A DNA stretch of 64,000 bases from Biomphalaria glabrata (lineage: Eukaryota > Mollusca > Gastropoda > Planorbidae). The notes under the pieces are model-generated. The model made no database searches, had not been told where the DNA came from, and saw only the letters and a program-made list of their open reading frames with translations. Both the position numbers and the translations under genes were made by a program. Below, piece after piece: positions 1-10,972 of this stretch (the stretch's first letter is position 1; every line of letters starts with the position of its first letter). Where the stretch lies: NCBI RefSeq assembly GCF_947242115.1, contig NC_074717.1:37003201-37067200 (forward strand). The letters run 5' to 3'.

Positions 1-378
1 TTGTACCCTCTATCTCACCTGCCCCTCTTGACTCACCTGCCCCAGTATCTCCAGCAAGTTCTGTAGCTTCCTCCCAATAAGCTTGTTCTTTCTTTGGCAT
101 TGTTATTTTTGTTTATTACAGTACACTGTTTATTTCTGTTAGTACTGTATAGTACAGTAAAGTATGTCATATTAAAATTACTTTTCTGCACAATATTTTA
201 CTGTTGATAATTATGTATTAGAATAGGTGTATGGATAGGCTAAGTGTTTGCAGTACAGTACAGTACTGTTATTAAGCTACAGTACTCTATATGAATGTAT
301 GATTCGACCTATGCCGAAATTCGGTTTATGCTGCCGCGTAGGAACGGAACACCGTCGTAAGTCGAGGACTACCTGCAT
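1..378 (+). mobile_element. Tigger/pogo-like DNA transposon, 3' end
   Basis: The first bases read VPSISPAPLDSPAPVSPASS then a stop, resembling the Pro/Ser-rich end of a Tigger-type transposase. An AGTACAGTAC-rich region follows, then a terminal repeat ending at 375-378 (...gtaagtcgaggactacctg). Its reverse complement CAGGTAGTCCTCGACTTACG looks like a Tigger terminus. The body lies left of the window. Confidence 0.5.
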
Positions 379-540
379 CTATATATATTATGATTTAAAT
401 ATATATATAGTTGTCATTATTTTTCTAGTGTTTATATAAAATATACAGATGAAACACACATATATATAACTTTTAGCTGAAGTTGAGGAAACATGTTAAA
501 TTTAATTTTTTAAAAAGATTTTAAAAGAAAGTAAATAATA

Positions 541-870
541 TTTGTCCTCCTTCGGTCATAGAACGACTATGGTTCATCTTGTAGAGAGTCTTATTCTGCA
601 GAGACATTCTTGTCTACATGTAACAGGTTAAGTGGGCATTTGCTTTGGTAGAGGAACCAGCCATTTTTAATTTGGTGTGCTTTTCTTTCAGAGCTAAAGC
701 TAATGCATTTTATGCTGTCCATACTCTTTCATTGTCACCATCTCTCTCCACATAGTGTGGTCTAGGGCTGTGTCTTCCCAGTAGTCGACATCAATGTCCA
801 CTGTTTTGAAGCTATGACATCAAATATGATTTAGGTCTAATCTTACATTAGATAATGTTATTAAAGCTAT
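541..870 (-). mobile_element. LINE 3'-end fragment (RTE-like, C-terminal region)
   Basis: Minus-strand reading resembles the end of a LINE ORF2: a 'D-DYWEDTALDHTMWREMV' segment, a broken C2H2-like tail (CRQECLCRIRL) and the DNA motif gacta(t)ggttcatct shared with the copy at 26.7 kb. Both copies lie in the same orientation. Decayed, with several stops. Confidence 0.55.
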
Positions 871-1121
871 TTAAGAGAAAAAAATGAAATGAAAATGCAT
901 TAAATAATGCTTCTTTACTACGTGTCTACATAAAAACTACTAGTTAGTAAGGCTCTTCAAACAACTAATTTTGTTGTAAATAGCTCACTTATTTCAGTTT
1001 ATATATTTTAACCCTTTTTATTTTACATTCAAAATAAAACTTTAATTAATTGAAAAAATATTATTCAATTTACTAATACGACACACAATATGTTTATTTG
1101 TTTGTTTTATAATGGTCATAG

Positions 1122-1295
1122 ATGGTCCCAACTTGATGCCTCCCAAAACATCCCTCTTGGGTCAGCAAGTCTCCAAATTTCAAGAAAGCTTAGAGAAGAT
1201 TCCTGTAGATGTTATTTCTTATGGCGTCATATTTCATCCCCATCTATCAGAAGGAGGCTGTCAATTACCTGTTGCCATACAGAGAAGCATGAAAG
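1122..1295 (+). CDS. GDAP1: GDAP1-like exon A
   Basis: The exon follows AG at 1120-1121 and ends at AAAG|GTGAG. It encodes the segment between the GST-N domain and the helical insert, with the family motif 'DVxxxGxxxHP'. The last codon is split after one base and is completed as Glu by the next exon. Confidence 0.85.
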
Positions 1296-4200
1296 GTGAG
1301 AAAATTTTAGGATTGTGTTCTTGTACAGCATTTACTGATTTGCAGATGGCATCAAAATTATTAGCCAATGAAGTAGAAAAACATAAGTTTGCAAAGTCTT
1401 AGGCAGGTGAGCTATTTCCAAGACAGTGGACAGAGAAAAAAAAATTCTGCTGGTTCATGTGGTATTTTGGCATTTTAGATTTCACAGCACTCTACCAAAA
1501 CATTATCATCTTAGTGAAAAACATGGTTATTGAATTTTTTAGTTTCCTTTTCCCTTTGCATTCAAGCTAACGTTTTGTACATATCACATTTTTAAACATA
1601 GGATAAATCTGGGTGATTAGTCTGTGCATTGCTAACAAATTTATATCTGATTATAAGATTAAGAAAGTCTCAGATATTAATACTTAAACTGAAGTGAACA
1701 TTTGCACTGAGTTGAACTTGAATTGAGTTTGATGATATTAAGTAAGCAAAGTTCCCTTTCAAACCTTGCAGTTAATAGGGCAGATGATGTAAAGGTCATG
1801 TGGCCAGCACAATGACCAACCACCTTTACTTTTCCCCAACCGTCATCAGATCTGGGCGGACTCAGAGGTGCCCTAAAAATCTCGAAATTAAAATCTTGTC
1901 AGTTTGGAAGCCAGGCATTTACCACTCACCCACCATGCCTCATGATGATATTTAAATCAAGACAAATATATTCTACACTGTGTTTAAATAGTGAACAAAA
2001 GGCACGTTTCAACTCCTGTATGTTACTTTATTTAAGAAACAATATTACTCTCAAAACAAAAATATTAAATCGATTATGAATCTTTAAAAAAATGTTTATT
2101 TTGTGACAGAAAACTTTGCCAAGCGACTTCGCTATCTGATCTCCCTCTCTACTATTTATCCTGATCTGAGAGACTGTTACTTGGCCAAAAGTCAGACAGC
2201 AGCAGAAAAATATGATCTGATAACGGATGAAGATAGAGTGAGGGGTCATATTGAACAGTTGTCCAGTTTCTTAAATAATGTTGAAGGAGAACTTCGGCAG
2301 CGCTATAATATAGGTAAATAAATAATGTCATTTAGAAATAGGTTTGCTTTAATAATGGATGTAAACTGCATTTAGACTATTAAAATGTATGTTAGACTGA
2401 AAGATAATTATGTTTGCATCATTTTTTTAGAAATTACAAATGATTAAACCTAATTTACTTTGGTAAGCTACGCCTGCTGTTCTTAAGGAAGTTGAAGTCA
2501 GTAGGAAATGTTCCTTTCTGCTTTTGCTACATGCCAACTTCTAATGCCAAAGCTGATTTTGTCTGTGACTTTACTTTTTATCTTATTCTTTCCCCCACCC
2601 CTTGTTTTTTCTTCTCTTGTCTCTATTTCAAAGACATTTTAATGAACTTGTTGTTTTTTTTCAACTTGTATTAATCTATTGTGAATTAAAATTGTGAATT
2701 AAAATGTAGTACTGCTCTGTCTAATGCTGTACAAGCTAAAACTCACTATTTAATTTTATTTTCTATTGTAAATGTCATTTTCTCTTATACTTTTATAATT
2801 TTTAAGATCCATAGTGCAGCTGTAATTAGCAATCTAAAATTAAAAAGAAATTGTAATCTTATTAAGCTTATAAAAAAAAAATTAATGCTCTACTCTCTTG
2901 TTTTACACAATAAATACCAAAGTAAGTAAGATGTAAGCAGACCTGCCTACCGTTACGCAAAATGCGTATTCGTTACGCAAAATCTCCCAAAAATGACCGT
3001 CAGTACGCGAATACGCATTTAACCCGTCGCGTTACGCATTTCGTATCCTTTTTTCCCCCCCTCTCTTGACTAGCTTACGAGCGGTCACGGAGGTCACGCT
3101 AAGCCGTCCTGTTTGGGGGGGGGGGGGGGGGGGGGGGACAGAAAAGGTGGGGGAACACATTGTGTCCAGATCTATACGTTGATTGGTTCTTAAAAGCAAT
3201 TAGATTTAGTCAAGAAATGAAGAACGCGAGAGTGAGGGAGTGGCGGGTTGGTACCAGGTTGGTACCGTCAGTTAGCTGATACTGATACACCAACGTGACT
3301 TTTTTTTTTTTTGTAAGTTCATTAGTAGAAATTAATTATGTTGAATCCCTGATTCCCGTATTCATTTGTATAGAAAAAAATATCGAAGTGCTATCGATTC
3401 AAAACACATTGAGTGACATTGTAGATATCTAATCTAGATCTGGATTCTAGATCTAGAATCTAGATAACTTGTTATACAGGAATAGATCTAGTTAGAGTCT
3501 AGCTTGTCATTACGTTAAATGTCATGATTCTCTACATTACTCTACACTCTGGATCCAATTTAGTTGTAGCATGATTTAGATTGACTAGATCTAGATCGAT
3601 AACATCTACTACCATCATGATCTAGTCTAGATCTAGACTAGATTCTTAGTCTTGGTATAGAATAGATCAAGGATGAAGGTAGGCCTACGAAAGTTTGGAG
3701 TAGACCTACATTTGTAGCGGATCCACGGCATCGGTAACACTCTTGAACCCAGATCTAGAGTAGATTATATTCTATTGATCTAGATTTAGATTGTAGATCT
3801 AATCATGACATCTAGATCTAATATTATATATATATATGACAAAATAGTGGATCGCATAATTGTTACGCATTCTGGTGCCAAAATACGCATTTTGACCATC
3901 AGCGTTACGCATTTGGACTTTTTTTGGTAGGCAGGTCTGTGTAAGGTTCCCTTTTCATTGGGCAGATGATGTAAACCTCATCTATTTCTATGGGTTAACA
4001 AGAGTGTCAAGTGGCCAGCACGATGACCAAACTAATTTTACTTTCCCAACTTATGTCAGTACCCATTGAAGTTGGATGGATTCTAAGCCATCCTAAAAAT
4101 ATTTTAAGTTCAGATTCCTAGTATTTACCCAGATTCAAACCCAAAATCCCTTAGCCACCATGCTCCCAATAATTATCATATTAATTACATTGTATTTTAA

Positions 4201-4656
4201 ATCAACTTTTACTACATGTTTTAATCATTTTTTAATAATAAGTAGCTTGTTTATTTAGATATGGTTTAAATTCCTCTTGATATATTTTTGTGGTTACATT
4301 GTATTAAAATATTAATATTTTATATTGAAAATGTAGATTCAGCAGACGCCATGTACTTGTTTGGTGATTCCTTGACAGTAGCTGACATAGGCCTGTATGT
4401 TCTCATAACAAGACTTCAGTTGCTGGGTCTAGTGCCTCATTGTGTGCCTGCGTCAAAGTTTCCCCTAACTCACAGACACTACACGCTGCTCTCTGCACGT
4501 CCCTCTATCAATCTCCTCCTCCAGGATATGTCCAAGTTGAGGTACACTCTGCTTCTGGAAGATCTCAAGGCTTCAGGGACGTATGCGGCACTGGCACTGG
4601 GAGCGGGACTTGTTTTGGTGGCTGCTTACTACTTTATTAAAAGACTGAAGTCATAA
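1122..4656 (+). CDS. GDAP1: GDAP1-like gene, 3' part (three terminal coding exons)
   Basis: Three exons join in phase (1122-1295, 2110-2313, 4337-4656), with GT/AG borders and split codons of the same phase at both internal junctions. The upstream exons are outside the window, because exon 1 here begins with a split codon after an AG. The product matches the C-terminal half of ganglioside-induced differentiation-associated protein 1, a GST-fold protein of the mitochondrial outer membrane and peroxisomes. Visible marks are VDVISYGVIFHPHLS (family: DAYTHGCILHPEL), a Glu/Arg-rich helical region, the GST-C motif LFGDSLTVADIGLYVLITRL, and a C-terminal tail anchor (a run of about 18 A/G/L/V residues) ending in KRLKS. 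The short basic tail fits insertion in the mitochondrial outer membrane. It could be GDAP1L1-like, since invertebrates usually have one ancestral copy. Confidence 0.88.
1738..1951 (-). repeat. tRNA-derived SINE, family A
   Basis: Same ~200-bp repeat as the fresh copy at 46.0 kb, reversed: aagttccctttcaaaccttg, gggcagatgatgtaaaggtc, then a decayed tRNA-like head at the right. It lies in the GDAP1 intron. Confidence 0.7.
2110..2313 (+). CDS. GDAP1: GDAP1-like exon B
   Basis: Acceptor gacag|AA, donor ATAG|GTAAAT. It encodes the amphipathic helical insert typical of GDAP1 (ENFAKRLRYLISLS, then DCYLAKSQ and a Glu-rich helix ending GELRQRYNI). Human GDAP1 has 'LQEAYIAKQ ... VETELQRR' at the same place. 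Confidence 0.88.
2938..3939. mobile_element. Non-autonomous DNA transposon, copy 1 (~1.0 kb)
   Basis: Perfect 14-bp terminal inverted repeats (CAGACCTGCCTACC ... GGTAGGCAGGTCTG) flanked by a 6-bp direct repeat TGTAAG. Both ends carry clusters of TACGCA/TGCGTA (four or more on each side), which look like subterminal transposase-binding sites. The middle is rich in TCTAGATC palindromes and has a G run of about 21. No coding capacity. CAG...CTG ends suggest a hAT relative, though the target duplication is 6 bp and not the usual 8. Confidence 0.88.
3946..4172 (-). repeat. tRNA-derived SINE, family A (diverged)
   Basis: Begins aaggttcccttttcattggg, immediately right of transposon copy 1, and ends in a decayed tRNA-like head (cccttagccaccatgctccc). 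It lies in the GDAP1 last intron. Confidence 0.65.
4337..4656 (+). CDS. GDAP1: GDAP1-like last coding exon (GST-C end and tail anchor)
   Basis: Acceptor aatgtag|AT; the stop TAA is at 4654-4656. It encodes the end of the GST-C domain and the hydrophobic C-terminal membrane anchor. It is bracketed by two direct copies of a ~1 kb DNA transposon, one in the preceding intron and one 359 bp past the stop codon in the likely 3' UTR. Confidence 0.9.
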
Positions 4657-5014
4657 ACAGTTAAGACTATTTGATACCTAGTATACGGTACTTTTCTTAG
4701 TTGAAAGAACATAATTGGTTTGACTATTACTAGAATGAGACATAGAGCACAGCCTGGAGCAATGCCTTTGTGCTGATTGTTCTATTTATTTATTTTTTCT
4801 CTATGTGAGTTTTTCATAACCCTAGTCCTATTGATTTTTAAATATTTATGAAATACAATTGTCGTCACATCTTAAAATCTTATAAGATAATAATGTGCCA
4901 CCAGAGAGTTTTTTTTTTACTTAAAGTACTCGCACTGGCTGCAGTCACTTAAGGTAACAACAGACTGAGAAAGTGTAACTTGACTTACTATATTGTAAAC
5001 TTTAGGTTCAAGTT

Positions 5015-6013
5015 CAGACCTGCCTACCGTTACGCAAAATGCGTATTCGTTATGCAAAATCTCCCAAAAATGACCGTCAGTACGCAAATACGCATTCAAC
5101 CCGTCGCGTTACGCATTTCGTATCCTTCCCCCCCTTCTCTTACCTAGCTTACCATCGGTCACGGAGGTCACGCTAAGCCGTCCTGTTGGGGGGGGGGACG
5201 GGACAGAAAAGGTGGGGGGAACACATTGTGTCCAGATCTATACGTTGATTGGTTCTTAAAAGCAATTAGATTTAGTCTAGAAAAAGAACGCGAGAGTGAG
5301 GGAGTGGCGGGTTGGTACCGTCAGTTAGGTGATACACCAACGTGACTTTTTTTTTTGTAAGTTCATTAGTAGAAAATAATTATGTTGAATCCGTGATTCC
5401 GGTATTCATTTGTATAGAAAAAAATATCGAAGTGCTATCGATTCAAAACATATTGAGTGACATTGTAGATGTCTAGATCTAGATCTGGATTCTAGATCTA
5501 GAATCTAGATAACTTGTTATACAGGAATAGATCTAGCTAGACATTACGACTGATGATTACGTTATGTCATGAGTCTCTACATTACTCTACAATCTAGATC
5601 CAATTTAGTTGCAGTATGATTTAGATTGACTAGATCTAGATCAATAACATCTACTACCATCTAGTCTAGATCTAGACTAGATTAAATTCTTAGTATAGAA
5701 TAGATCAAGGATGAAGGTAGGCTTACGAAAGTTTGGAGTAGACCTACGTTTGTAGCTGATCCACAGCATCAGTAACACTCTTGAGCCCAGATCTAGAGTA
5801 GATTATATTCATTATATAGACATAGATCCAAATCTAGTCTAGATATCATCTCTATTGTCGTATTGATTTAGATTGTAGATCTAATCATGACATCTAGATC
5901 TAATATTATGTGACAAAATAGTGGTTTGCTTAAGTGTTACGCATTCTGGTGCCAAAATACGCATTTTGACCATCAGCGTTACGCATTTGGACTTTTTTTG
6001 GTAGGCAGGTCTG
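5015..6013. mobile_element. Non-autonomous DNA transposon, copy 2 (~1.0 kb)
   Basis: Same element and orientation as copy 1, with the same 14-bp ends, flanked by its own 6-bp direct repeat CAAGTT (5009-5014 and 6014-6019). The two copies match over essentially the whole length, apart from small indels and a much shorter G run. It sits 359 bp after the GDAP1 stop codon, probably inside the 3' UTR. Confidence 0.9.
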
Positions 6014-6019
6014 CAAGTT

Positions 6020-9000
6020 GTTTATAAGTAGACATATGCCTAAAAAAACACCATATGACATGTAAGAAACTATAAGAAGCTTGTGTTAAAACATATGTAT
6101 TGGAACAATGTGCAATATCTTCTTTGAATTAGTCTGTACATTTAAAATGATTACTTTTGTTATATAAGTTAGTGATAAGGTTTAGAAACAGAATTTACCA
6201 AGTCAGTGTTTTATGTCCCATATTTTCTTATCTGTTACTTTGTAGCCACATTGTTCTAACCTAATCAAGTCACTTGCACTGGATATTGATAAAGTCTACT
6301 CAAGTTATTAATATGTCTGCTGTATGTAATACTGTACAGTTTTGAGTTTGAACTCTTGAATAAAAAAAAAAACTTATCCACATTAAATTGGCACAAGCTG
6401 AGAAAACTGCATTTAAATATTTTATACATTGTTCAGAGTGTGATGTAATGATGTGTACAACAAAGGAAAACACAAGATGAGCAGAATATATAAAGTTAAT
6501 ATGGTATTGGAAAATTTTATAAATGTAATTTGTTTAAATGTATGAGTGTTCTTTTTTCTGTAATGCTAACTCAGTGTATACAAAAATGTTATGCAGTATT
6601 GTCTTTGAAAGTTAAGTCTATAAGAATCAGTGTCACATCTGTTCCCTCTCCTTTTGTCAAAACATGATTTGGATCATGTATTATAAGATTGATGCCTCAT
6701 TCATTTTTCATTGACTTTCAGTCTTTGCCTTATATTTTGGTCAGTGCTAAATTTTTAAGTAGTGGAGAGTGATCTATTTATTTTTTGTACTCATAGTTTT
6801 GTCATTATTTTATTGATTGATGTTATAGAATATCTAGGTTGTTTTTTTTTTTTTAGGTTTGAACTCAATCACATCTAAGCACTGAATCTTTAAATACCTC
6901 TTATATGCATACAAAGCCAAAAAAGATCTTCTATACCTTTTTTTGTTCTTCTTGATATTTTAAATAGGGCAAATGAAAATTCATGTTCTTGAAAAGTTGA
7001 CAATCCTCCTGGTTATAACCCTCCAACAAGATGCATAAATTAAGGAAAACAAACATTTCTAAGTACAACATAACTTAGAAAGAAAGGGTGGATCCTAAAA
7101 GTTTGAGAACAGGACAATGTATTGTCAATTTTACTTACTCTGATGATATCACGTTACCCCACACCCACCCTTTTATTTGTAACATCTTGAGATATTTTAT
7201 ATAGTAGCAAAGTGAGCCCAGGTCTTTTGTGTAAACAGTAAGATATGCTTCAATAGTAACCTTGAGGTAATGCTCAACCTAGTACATTCTAATGTTTATA
7301 AAATAGCTCAATAATTAAATGACTACACTTTGGTATAAAGTGTAACGCCATGGTATAAAGTGTATTGATGAATACATTTTTTGTTGCAGTTTATTTTATT
7401 TAATATTTTCTCAGTGGACATTTTTTTTTTTTTACAAATTTTTAGCAAACACTAAAATTGTTAATTCACTAGAGCAAATCTTTAGTGACAATTAAACATT
7501 TGCTCAGAATTGTTTTACTAAATGTGAATAGACTGTATGCACCAAATAAACTTTACATTCTCAACTCTTCATTGGTTTGAATGTCTTATGTTCTCATTAA
7601 TTCACTTCATTGTAATATTTGTATTGACTATATACTAAGCATTGGTTTGTGCGATACAGATTTGTCATATACTTCATATTTTATTTCTAGAGAGTAATGA
7701 CTAAAAGCTGGCTAATGACTTTAAAAGCACTGGTGCTAGTAATTAAATTTAACAATTTCAATATAGATTTGAAGTGTATTGTTTTTACTGTGATACTGAA
7801 TCAAATAAAGGTTTATTTCTGAGACTGAAATTAAAACAGAAGTAAATATTTCACATGGCTATGCAGACTCAGCTGCGACCTACATATTTTGCTACATTTA
7901 ATATAGACAAAGCCATTAATCATTATGAAATCATATACATAAGCTTAATATGTTTTTCCCCACTTAAATGATAAGCAATAAGTTCTGTATTTTAATAACA
8001 GGTAAAATATTAAATAATCAAGACATTAAATTGTAAAAGACTCAAAATTGTACTCCTTCTAATATTGGATTTTATGATATCAGTTTTAAATTTACTTTTA
8101 ATCTGTTAACTATTCAAACTGTTTCTCAATCAACTTAGTGCAAAGTAGTTGTAAGAAAAATATTTTTTTCCAAGGCAATGACTGCAAAAAAAGCTAACAA
8201 TCAATACCAATAGCTATTTAAACTTTGTCTCTAGTAAATATATTAAAGAAGACCCTTTGTTCACCTGTAAACAGAATGAACTTTTAAAATGAATAATCAC
8301 AGAACAAATCCAAGAAAAAAAAAAATCTAAGTACTTTAAATGAGTTAATTCAACAAGAAAAATCATATTGGTTTTTATGAAAGATTTATTAAGCTAAATT
8401 GAAAATATTAATAAAATCAATCATCTGTCTTATAGCTGCATTGCCAACCCTTTTTACATCATGGTGTTTACAAGTGTTAGTTTTTACAATTACAAGATCT
8501 CCAAAAGAAACTTCTGATTATTATCACCCAAGTCACAAAGATGTTTCTTTTTCATGAAAGAAAGTGAAATGGTGGAGACTGAGCTAAATAATTTCCTCAA
8601 AAAAATTCAGTCCAAAATAGCATCCCACAATAAGCACATAGGGTTCTTCTCATTGGCTGCATTATGTTAAGTAATATCAATTTTTATCATTAGGTGGAAT
8701 GTCTGAACAATTGAGCAGAATCAATCCTCTATTCAGTCAGATAAAAACACTGTTGATTCTAACTCAGCACTCCTGAATTTGCATAGTTTCAAACGATTTT
8801 TCTCTTTGGTTTATCCACTAAAAAAACAAACTTTTAAAACTGTTAAACATTATGTTGTTTGTTTAAGTGCATCGTCCATGCTCCTACTCCACTGCCAGTG
8901 CCTTCTTGTCCAATGTGCTTTTTAAACATGTAGGGGAGAGACTCATCTTGGGAAAGGTTTCTCTGCTGTCTTTCGGCGCTCAGCTTGAGTCAAATCTAAA

Positions 9001-10939
9001 AACAATTCAGGATTTGAACTAGAGCCTCCTCTAAAGTAGCCAAGCTGTTTATACCCCTTAGCCACACATCTCACAGATAAAGGGACATCACATCAAGTCT
9101 CAGAGAACTGAAGCAGACACTGTGATGAGATTTGAATTTAAATAACACTTTTGCTGTCAAGATATAAGTAATACTTTGCTGTATACAAATAACACCTATA
9201 CTGTCACTATATAAATGAGTCCATGAACTTTTCATTGTTTAAGTACACAGTAAAAATAAAGAAATTAAAACCTACATTATATTTGCACAGTATTTTATTT
9301 CTTTATTTTACACGTCTAAACAAAAGAGAAAATCTAAATGATGTTCTTATGTACAGTACAAAAATATTTCCTGCCAGGAACAATGGTATAAAAATATATC
9401 TTGTACAAAATATTGCAGCTTGTGTTATATTCTAAACTATCTACACAAAATGTTCAAATCAATAAATAAAGAAAAAAAAATGAGGCAGAAAAAAAAATAA
9501 TAGAAAAACATAATTTAAAAAAATGTTGAAACAAATTATAACCTGCTTAACACTAGTCTGTGATAACAAATCAAATCCTTGAGTTGATAAAAACAAGTGA
9601 CAGTAATTTAAAACAACATAATTTAAGATTTTCTTACATGTAATTAATAAATCACATTATTAGAGTTATATTTCATTAGTAACATGCTTAAAATATGCAT
9701 TATATACAAGAAGACATCAAATATGTTCATAATCTCTGTAAAAACATAGGCTGGCTTCCTATTGTGTTACCATTGATATTCTTACAATATGGTTAAGTTA
9801 TGAAGTGCTTATTTCTATTAGTATTCACTCTATGTTGTATTCTATCCTTCTAGATCGTAACAATTTGGATGTGATCGTAACCTATATAAAAAAGTTTGTA
9901 GAATCAAAATTTTCTGTCATTGTAAATGTGACCATTCTAGTGTTGAGTCATTTTACTTCATTCACATTACACAAAAGAAAGACAAGAAATTGATCAGAAG
10001 GTGCAATACATACATTGAGTAAGGTACAATGTAATTGGTTAGATCATCATTACAGAAGAGCTAGCATAAAGTGATCTAGTATTTGTCTGTCGTTTGTAAG
10101 ATGAAAGATAAGGTTGTCAACAGTTTGTTCTGTTGTTTTTTTTCTTTCATGATTTGTAACTGACAGGTTAATACTGATTACTGACAGGTTGATACTGATT
10201 ACTGACAGGTTGATAGTGGTGTATGACTTCTTACATTGTTGCTGACAAATTTGATATTTTATACAAAAATAATATTTAAGAATATTGACAAAATGATTTT
10301 GTGTTTATGTTTCAGCCCCAACAGCCTCAAAATGGCTGCTTTCATTCAATAGTATCTTTAAACAATCTTGATTCAAAGCAAATCTTTTTAAGTAGTTGAA
10401 TATTGCAGGTACTTAGAATGACTTGACAAGCTCTTGGTGATTTAAAGTGAAAAAAGATAAACTTTTTTCTAGAATGAACCATTCCAAATATAAAGACTAG
10501 GCCATGAACTGCTTCTTTTATTTATAAGTTTTTATAACACCCAGAAAACAAAAAATGGTTAAGACCATTATTCAAAAGTTAAAGGTTACCATCTAGTAAC
10601 TTTCTAAGGCACCAGAACAATAAATCTTTGATATATCACACAGAAAATGGTCTAGATGACCTTATGTTATGTAGCATAATCACAAAGTTCACAGACATGT
10701 ATGAACTGAGCTTGTTAGTAGAACACTTACATTGATAACACAGACAAAATAAATACATTCCCATTTGAATATCATTGAAATCTTCCAATAGAAATCACTT
10801 TATTATAATAATATATTCATGGCCTTCAATTTCACAGGACAATAAGGGCACAATAATTTTACTGTCATTTGTTTTGTGTTCTTATCCCATCAAGTTGGAT
10901 TAGTGATCAGAACACTGGACAAAAAGTGAACGAAAATGT
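6020..10939. other. Convergent 3' UTRs / intergenic between GDAP1-like and RNF31
   Basis: No coding exon seen. AATAAA on + at about 6360, 7547 and 7805 could end GDAP1. TTTATT (AATAAA on -) near 8386 and 9297 could end RNF31. It contains a short copy (7852-7905) of the repeat found at 41.7 kb (ctgcgacctacatattttgc), three tandem 18-19-bp units at 10160-10214 (ttactgacaggttgatactga), and long T/A runs. Confidence 0.4.
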
Positions 10940-10972
10940 CTATCTCCTGAGTGGCAGCTTCTCTTTTATCAT
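10940..10972 (-). CDS. RNF31: RNF31 exon 26 (C-terminal 10 residues and stop)
   Basis: A tiny terminal exon, attccag|ATG, encoding [10 protein letters not shown] and TAG. Human HOIP ends similarly in a short basic tail ('LGQSIPRRRK'). It was found by following phase 0 past exon 25. Confidence 0.82.
   Translation of the reverse strand: MIKEKLPLRR

Noticed and set aside
3114-3137. Long G run as a G-quadruplex signal
   Set aside because: A plain homopolymer within one transposon copy; the other copy has a short run, so length is probably slippage or an assembly effect.
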